DNA of 64,000 bases, taken from Streptomyces sp. RerS4. GTDB lineage: Bacteria > Actinomycetota > Actinomycetes > Streptomycetales > Streptomycetaceae. How positions within the stretch are numbered: the first letter of the stretch is position 1; each line of letters opens with the position of its first letter. Of this stretch, positions 57,675 through 64,000 are shown one piece after another. Where the stretch lies: assembly GCF_023515955.1 (NCBI RefSeq), contig NZ_CP097322.1, positions 1,986,001 to 2,050,000 of the forward strand. Direction: 5' to 3'. Below the pieces are notes generated by a model. The model was given only the letters and a program-made list of their open reading frames with translations. It searched no databases and had not been told where the DNA came from. The position numbers and the translations under genes were made by a program.

Positions 57675-58501
57675 TCAGGACCTGCGTACGCCTTCCGCAA
57701 GCTCGCCCGCCAGGGCGCGTACGGCGTCCAGCCCGGCGGGCAGGTCCGGCGCGTCCAGCAGCAGCTTCACGAAGGCCGAGCCGACGATCACCCCGTCGGC
57801 GAAGCCGGCGACCTGCTTGGCCTGGACGGCGTTGGAGACGCCGAGGCCCACGCAAACGGGCAGGTCGGTGGTGGCGCGGGTGCGGCGCACCAGTTCCTGG
57901 GCCTCGTCGCCGACGGACTCGCGGGTGCCGGTGACGCCCATGAGGGAGGCGGCGTAGACGAAGCCGGAACCGGCGGCGGTGATGGTGGCGAGGCGGGCGT
58001 CCTTGCTGCTGGGGGCCACGACGAAGACGGTCGCCAGACCGTGCTTCGCCGCGTGCTCGCGCCACAGCGCGGACTCCTGGACCGGCAGGTCGGGCAGGAT
58101 GCAGCCGGCGCCGCCCGCCGCCGCCAGTTCGGCGGTGAACCGCTCGACGCCGTAGCGGTCGATGGGGTTCCAGTAGGTCATGACCAGGATCGGGGCGCCG
58201 GTGGCCTCGTACGTCTCGCGCACGGTGCGCAGTACGTCGGCGATCTTGACGCCGCCGCGCAGGGCGATGTCGTCGGCGGTCTGGATGACGGCGCCGTCCA
58301 GGACCGGGTCGCTGTGTGGCAGGCCGATCTCGACGACGTCGGCGCCGCCGGCGATGACGGCCTTGGCGGCCGCGATGGCGCCGTCCACCGTCGGGAAGCC
58401 GGCCGGGAGGTAGGCGACGAGGGCGGCGCGGTCCTCGGACTTCGCCTTGGCGAGGGTGGCGCTCAGCAGTTCGAGGCGTCCGGTCTTCTCGTTGGCGGTG
58501 C

Positions 58502-58505
<4 letters not shown>
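57675..58505 (-). CDS. trpA: Tryptophan synthase alpha subunit
   Basis: 276 residues. Splits indole-3-glycerol phosphate to indole and glyceraldehyde 3-phosphate. Seen: [26 protein letters not shown] with catalytic Glu, [22 protein letters not shown] and [14 protein letters not shown] start overlaps the trpB stop by 4 bp. Confidence 0.96.
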
Positions 58506-59749
<1,244 letters not shown>

Positions 59750-59964
59750 GCCACTACTCCTACGGGTACGGAAATGCGATGCCGACGGGTGGGTGCACGG
59801 TATTGCGCCGTCGGTCCGCGGCCCGCGCACCCCGCCGGCGGGCGGGTGGGGACGTACGGACGGACCGGCTCGCGGCCGGGGCGAGGGCCCGGGGCGCGAG
59901 GCGGTACGCGACCGCCCGCCCGCCGCGTCCGGAGGACGCGGGCGGGCTCGCGGGGCGGTCGTCG

Positions 59965-60172
59965 TTACGACGCGGCTCCGCCACGCCATCGCATGCCGTT
60001 GACCTGACCGGGCTCGGAGCCGATCACGTACCGCACCCGCCGTCCGTGGACACGCCGGGCGGGGCACGGCAGCCGCGGGGCGGCAGCCGCGCGCCAGCGG
60101 CGCGTACGCCGCCGGCACGCCGGCCGGGCCGTGGCCCGGTCGGGTGCGGACGGAGGGACGGTCGGGGAGCAT
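59965..60172 (-). pseudogene. trpM: Tryptophan biosynthesis modulator TrpM (frameshifted)
   Basis: Small basic gene always found between trpC and trpB in Streptomyces, said to modulate Trp supply. ATG 60172, 8 bp after trpC, begins [12 protein letters not shown] and reads [11 protein letters not shown]; the family C-terminus [18 protein letters not shown]...[11 protein letters not shown] with TAA at 59965-59967 is in another frame. Two lost bases in the C/G runs at about 60055-60085 would join them into about 70 residues. Identification is from memory of TrpM sequences. The next 215 bp to trpB show no gene. Confidence 0.7.
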
Positions 60173-60180
60173 CGGCGGTG

Positions 60181-60990
60181 TCAGCTCCGCCCGTGTCGCA
60201 GGGCGGGGTGGGCGCCGGCGGCGACGAGGTCGGCCACGGCCGCCTTCGGGTCCCGGCCGGTGACCAGGGATTCGCCGACGAGGACGGCGTCGGCGCCCTC
60301 GTTGGCGTAGGCGATCAGGTCGTGCGGTCCGCGGATGCCGGACTCGGCGACCTTCACGATGTGGGGCGGGATCTCGCCGACGATCCGCTCGAAGGTGGAG
60401 CGGTCGACCTTGAGGTCCTTCAGGTTGCGGGCGTTCACGCCGATGATCCTGGCGCCGGCCGCGACGGCCCGCTCGATCTCCTCCTCGTCGTGGACCTCCA
60501 CGAGCGGGGTGAGGCCGATGGACTCGGCCCGCTCGATGAGGGAGACGAGCGCCTCCTGCTCCAGGGCCGCGACGATGAGCAGCGCGAGGTCGGCGCCGTA
60601 GGCGCGGGCCTCCCACAGCTGGTACGCCGTGACGATGAAGTCCTTGCGCAGGATCGGGATGTCCACGCGGGCGCGGACGGCCTCCAGGTCGGCCAGCGAG
60701 CCACCGAAACGACGCTGTTCGGTGAGGACGGAGATGACCGCGGCACCGCCTGCCTCGTAGTCGGCGGCGAGCCCGGCCGGATCGGCGATGGCGGCCAGCG
60801 CGCCCTTGGAGGGGCTGGAGCGCTTGACCTCGCAGATCACCTTGACGCCGTCGCCGCGCAGGGCCGCGACGCCGTCCTTGGCCTGGGGCGCCTTGGCGGC
60901 ACGCTCCTTGAGCTCGTCGAGGCTGACGCGAGCCTGCCGTTCGGCAAGGTCTTCGCGGACCCCTTCGATGATCTCGTCGAGCACACTCAC
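60181..60990 (-). CDS. trpC: Indole-3-glycerol phosphate synthase
   Basis: 269 residues, the usual Streptomyces length. Seen: [15 protein letters not shown] with catalytic Lys, [46 protein letters not shown] and [14 protein letters not shown] 60990 ([10 protein letters not shown]) is chosen; earlier in-frame codons lack similarity. GAAGGGGG lies upstream. Confidence 0.96.
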   Translation of the reverse strand: MSVLDEIIEGVREDLAERQARVSLDELKERAAKAPQAKDGVAALRGDGVKVICEVKRSSPSKGALAAIADPAGLAADYEAGGAAVISVLTEQRRFGGSLADLEAVRARVDIPILRKDFIVTAYQLWEARAYGADLALLIVAALEQEALVSLIERAESIGLTPLVEVHDEEEIERAVAAGARIIGVNARNLKDLKVDRSTFERIVGEIPPHIVKVAESGIRGPHDLIAYANEGADAVLVGESLVTGRDPKAAVADLVAAGAHPALRHGRS

Positions 60991-61173
60991 GCGAGCGGCC
61001 CCCTTCCGGGTCGATGACGGTCGGCCGCCTTGCGGACAAGTACCACTGCAAGGTCGACACTCAAATGGTATCCGCAGGTCGCTGCGGCCTCCGCACGGAC
61101 TTCGCGGTGTCCCAGGGACTGGACAGTCGGAATATGTGGCTCCCGTAGCCCCGGTATGGAGTCCCACCTGCGC

Positions 61174-61701
61174 TCATGGCGCGAGCGCGGAACCGATCGG
61201 GAGGTTCCGGACGATCGTGAAGGCGAGCAGCAGGGCGCCGATCCCCCACCAGGCGACGGGGCGCAGGGCGATCGTGGGCGTCGGGCGGCCCCGGACGGCG
61301 CGGACCAGCCACAGGGCGAGGAAGCCGGCGAAGGCGACGTAGCCGGCGACGGCCGCCGCGTTGGCGCCCAGCGCCGTGATCAGGTCGCCCTGGGCGACGG
61401 CGTGGGCGCTGCGCAGTCCGCCGCAGCCGGGGCACAGGATGCCGGTCAGCCGCAGCAGGGGGCAGACGGGGTAGTGGCCCGGTTCGTTGGGGTCCACGAC
61501 ACCGAGGTAGGTGAACGCGGCGACGGCGGCGCCCAGGGTGAGCACCGGGACCGCGAGCCTGCGGGCCCGGGAGGTGCGTACGGGCGCCGGCGCGGCCTGC
61601 TGCGGCGCGGCGGCCGGAACGGCGGCGGGAACCGCGGCGGCCGGAGCCGGGGCGGCGGGAGGGGTGCTGGAGGCGTCCACGCGGTGATTGTCTCCGGTCA
61701 T
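61174..61701 (-). CDS. DUF2752 membrane protein
   Basis: 175 residues: disordered Pro/Ala-rich N-terminus, then membrane segments around YPVCPLLRLTGILCPGCGGLRSAH, the DUF2752 motif, and a further helix AAAVAGYVAFAGFLALWLV. Function unknown; part of the conserved trpE-trpC gap in Streptomyces. ATG 61701 has a weak RBS. Confidence 0.82.
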   Translation of the reverse strand: MTGDNHRVDASSTPPAAPAPAAAVPAAVPAAAPQQAAPAPVRTSRARRLAVPVLTLGAAVAAFTYLGVVDPNEPGHYPVCPLLRLTGILCPGCGGLRSAHAVAQGDLITALGANAAAVAGYVAFAGFLALWLVRAVRGRPTPTIALRPVAWWGIGALLLAFTIVRNLPIGSALAP

Positions 61702-61750
61702 GACAAAAGGCGCAGCCCGACGGGCCACGCCTTTCGCCGCGAGAACGCGC

Positions 61751-62002
61751 TCAGACCTTGGCGGCGGCCCGGCCGGCGGCGATGACCTCGGCGAGGTCGC
61801 GGTGGGAGGCCTTGGGGGCGCCCATGCCCGCGGCACGCATCGCGAGGCCGACGACTCCGCCGATCGCGACGACGACGAGACCCGCCCAGAACCCGATCGG
61901 GTTCGCCAGCACCATGAAGGCGCCGGAGACGCAGAAACCGATGAAGGCGATGATGACACCGGTCCAGGCGGCCGGGGTGTGTCCGTGGCTCGTGCCCGCC
62001 AT
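61751..62002 (-). CDS. HGxxPAAW-motif membrane protein
   Basis: 83 residues starting MAGTSHGHTPAAW, the name-giving motif, with two membrane helices (GVIIAFIGFCVSGAFMVL and GFWAGLVVVAIGGVVGL). GAGGAG precedes ATG 62002. Unknown function; always by trp genes in Streptomyces as I recall. Confidence 0.83.
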   Translation of the reverse strand: MAGTSHGHTPAAWTGVIIAFIGFCVSGAFMVLANPIGFWAGLVVVAIGGVVGLAMRAAGMGAPKASHRDLAEVIAAGRAAAKV

Positions 62003-62123
62003 GAGTTGCTCCTCGTTGTTCTGTCGCACGTGCGGTAGCGCACGCTCGGTCTCATTGTCCCGCACCGGCTCGCGGGTTTCGCCGGCGGGTGGCCGCCGCG
62101 CGGGTGGAATCCTCGACGGATCC

Positions 62124-62751
62124 TCAGCGGGTGGGGTCCTCGCCCCGGTCGAGGGCCTTCCACAGGTCCTCGGGCCGGTCCGGGTCCACCGTCGCCGGCT
62201 TCCGACCTCGGGGGCTGCCGTCGCGCTCGTAGCGGCCGCCCATCGCGGGCCAGCTCCGGCCGAAGCGCAGCGCCAGCAGCCCGGCGATGAGGATCAGCAC
62301 GGCGCCGGAGGCGGCGACGTAGGGCCACACCGTGTGGCTCAGCTCCGCCACCCGGGCGGCGGTGTCGGCGGTGGCGGTGGCGGCCCGCTCGTCCAGCGCC
62401 CGGCGGTCGCCGGCGCCGCCACGGCGGCCAGGGCGGCGCCGAGGCCGCTGAGCGCGAGCAGCGCGGAGACCAGCAGCCGCCGGGGCCCCGTACGGCGAAC
62501 ACCGCGACGAGCGCGGCGAGGGCGACGATGGCCAGGGCCGCCGGGAGGCCGGTGACGGCCTGCCCGTCGGCGGTCACCGGCAACGAGCCACCGCCGACGG
62601 CGGCGCTGCCCCGGGCCCAGACCCGGCCGGAGGCCAGCAGGACGACGGTGGCACCGAGCGCGCCGAGCAGCAGGGCGACGGCCACGCTGCGGCGACCGCC
62701 GCCGCTCTCGGCGGCCTCGGCTTCGTTTCGGGGGTGGGGTACGGCACTCAC
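62124..62751 (-). pseudogene. Trp-operon-associated membrane protein (TIGR02234-like), frameshifted
   Basis: Starts at GTG 62751 about 24 bp after trpE (SAVPHPRNEAEAA; helix VALLLGALGATVVLLASGRVWA; VTADGQAVTGLPAALAIVALAALVAVFAV). Near 62480-62490 the frame slips; the middle RRLLVSALLALSGLGAALAAVAA is in a second frame, and from about 62408-62420 a third frame (the original one minus two bases) gives DRRALDERAAT...VAELSHTVWPYVAASGAVLILIAGLLALRFG and stops at 62124. One base missing at each point restores a four-helix protein of about 210 residues. Confidence 0.75.
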
Positions 62752-62774
62752 GTACCCCACTATCCCCTACGCCC

Positions 62775-64000
62775 TCAGCCGCGGTGGAGGCGGTTCGCCG
62801 CTCCCACGGCGCGGAGCACGGCGGCGGCCTTGTTGCGGCACTCGGCGTCCTCCAGCTCGGGCACCGAGTCGGCGACGACCCCGGCGCCGGCCTGCACGTA
62901 CGCCGTCCCGTCGCGCAGCAGCGCGGTGCGGATGGCGATGGCGGTGTCGGAGTCCCCGGCGAAGTCGAGGTAGCCGACGCAGCCGCCGTAGAGGCCGCGC
63001 CGGGAGGGCTCCAGCTCCTCGATGATCTGCATGGCGCGCGGCTTGGGGGCTCCGGAGAGGGTGCCGGCGGGGAAGCAGGCGGTCAGGACGTCGAAGGCGG
63101 TCCTGCCCTCGGCGACCCGGCCGGTGACGGTGGAGACGATGTGCATGACGTGCGAGTACCGCTCGATCGACATGAAGTCGACGACCTCGACGGAGCCCGG
63201 CTCGCAGACCCGCCCGAGGTCGTTGCGGCCCAGGTCGACGAGCATCAGGTGCTCGGCCCGCTCCTTGGGGTCGGCCAGCAGCTCCTCGGCGAGGTCGTGG
63301 TCCTCCTGCGGGGTGGCCCCCCGGTGGCGGGTGCCGGCGATGGGGTGGACCATGGCCCGCCCGTCCTCGACCTTGACGAGCGCCTCTGGGCTGGAGCCGA
63401 CGACGTCGAAGCCGTTCTCGAAGCGGAAGAGGTACATGTACGGGGACGGGTTGGTGGCCCGCAGGACGCGGTAGACGTCGAGCGCGGAGGCCTCGCAGGG
63501 GGTCTCGAACCGCTGCGAGGGCACGACCTGGAAGGCTTCGCCGGCCCGGATGCGTTCCTTGATGTCCTCGACGGCGACGTGGTAGTCCTTCCCGCCCCAC
63601 AGGGCGGTGAAGGGCGGCAGTTCGGAGTCGGGCAGCGCGGCGGGGACGTAGGGGGCGGGGCCGGCGAGGTCGGCCTCCATCGCGTCGAGGCGGGCCACCG
63701 CGTCCGCGTACGCCTCGTCGACGCCGGTGTCGAGGTCGTTGTGGTTGATCGCGTTGGCGATGAGCTGGACCGTGCCGTCCCAGTGGTCGAGGACCGCCAG
63801 GTCGGAGGTGAGCAGCATCGTCAGCTCGGGAAGTTTGAGGTCGTCCTCGGTGTGCTCGCCGATGCGCTCCAGGCGGCGCACGATGTCGTAGCCGAGGTAG
63901 CCGACCATGCCGCCGGTGAAGGGGGGCATGCCGGCCGCGAGGTCGCGGGGGGTGTGCAGGGCCTCGACGGTGGCGCGCAGGGCGTCGAGCGGGTCGCCGT
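62775..64000 (-). CDS. trpE: Anthranilate synthase component I (5' partial)
   Basis: First step of tryptophan synthesis from chorismate. The start lies beyond base 64000. About 408 C-terminal residues seen, including [90 protein letters not shown] and [10 protein letters not shown], the chorismate-binding domain. No trpG is seen in the window. Confidence 0.95.
   Translation of the reverse strand, partial: GDPLDALRATVEALHTPRDLAAGMPPFTGGMVGYLGYDIVRRLERIGEHTEDDLKLPELTMLLTSDLAVLDHWDGTVQLIANAINHNDLDTGVDEAYADAVARLDAMEADLAGPAPYVPAALPDSELPPFTALWGGKDYHVAVEDIKERIRAGEAFQVVPSQRFETPCEASALDVYRVLRATNPSPYMYLFRFENGFDVVGSSPEALVKVEDGRAMVHPIAGTRHRGATPQEDHDLAEELLADPKERAEHLMLVDLGRNDLGRVCEPGSVEVVDFMSIERYSHVMHIVSTVTGRVAEGRTAFDVLTACFPAGTLSGAPKPRAMQIIEELEPSRRGLYGGCVGYLDFAGDSDTAIAIRTALLRDGTAYVQAGAGVVADSVPELEDAECRNKAAAVLRAVGAANRLHRG

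Noticed and set aside
59760..59984. 74-codon minus-strand frame as the trp small gene
   Set aside because: Its sequence does not look like TrpM; the TrpM-like pieces are at 59965-60172 in other frames.

Overview
The window is high-GC actinobacterial chromosome, almost certainly Streptomyces. The codons are strongly C/G-ending, GTG starts and 4-bp ATGA/GTGA overlaps are common, and many exported proteins have Ala-rich signal peptides. The gene order (branched-chain amino acid ABC transporter, ANTAR regulator, tRNA-Leu, pyruvate kinase ... gltBD ... lgt, trpABMC, trpE) is what I recall for the S. coelicolor core around SCO2010-SCO2043; that comparison is from memory and was not run.

Region 1 (1-18500): the end of a liv transporter operon; an ANTAR response regulator; tRNA-Leu(CAA) followed by a deleted remnant of an HTH/endonuclease-like gene; pyk; a SIMPL protein; a Tat-exported 5'-nucleotidase; a two-gene siderophore-type pair (PLP decarboxylase plus lysine N6-hydroxylase) without the usual acyltransferase and synthetase; a G-rich tandem repeat; pepN; chorismate mutase; and a set of exported proteins (trypsin, HAD phosphatase, two DUF4360 paralogues, a lipoprotein and an I36-type inhibitor).

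Region 2 (18500-32600): the most notable block. Two SDRs, echA20, ipdA, ipdB, ipdC, then fadA6, kstR2, ipdF and two acyl-CoA dehydrogenases follow the order of the KstR2 regulon that degrades the steroid C/D rings (HIP pathway) in Mycobacterium and Rhodococcus. The same 16-bp imperfect palindrome, CCTAACA-AR-TGTTTGG, lies in both divergent promoter regions and fits the KstR2 operator. A tyrosine phosphatase, a DEAD-box helicase, a cold-shock protein and a second SIMPL protein are interposed between ipdC and fadA6.

Region 3 (32600-40000): an SDR-esterase-membrane protein operon divergent from a PadR regulator, a PPOX-type flavoprotein, a DUF1906 secreted protein, a small exported protein, an RsbW-like ATPase carrying an in-frame TGA, and a UTRA-only protein coupled to a GntR/UTRA regulator.

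Region 4 (40000-55500): gltBD with a candidate GlnR box, a VIT1-type transporter, then a tightly overlapped seven-gene operon of four ADP-ribosylglycohydrolase paralogues, a ribokinase, a CaiB-type CoA-transferase and a CitE-type lyase. Together these could release and phosphorylate ribose and process a CoA-linked organic acid, but the substrates are unknown.

Region 5 (55500-64000): lgt, a membrane-anchored DsbA-like protein, and the trp genes trpA, trpB, trpM, trpC, three small membrane or accessory genes, and the 3' part of trpE. Four genes (two ADP-ribosylglycohydrolases, trpM and the TIGR02234-like membrane protein) carry single-base frameshifts in G/C runs. This may be an assembly artefact and should be checked before calling them dead.
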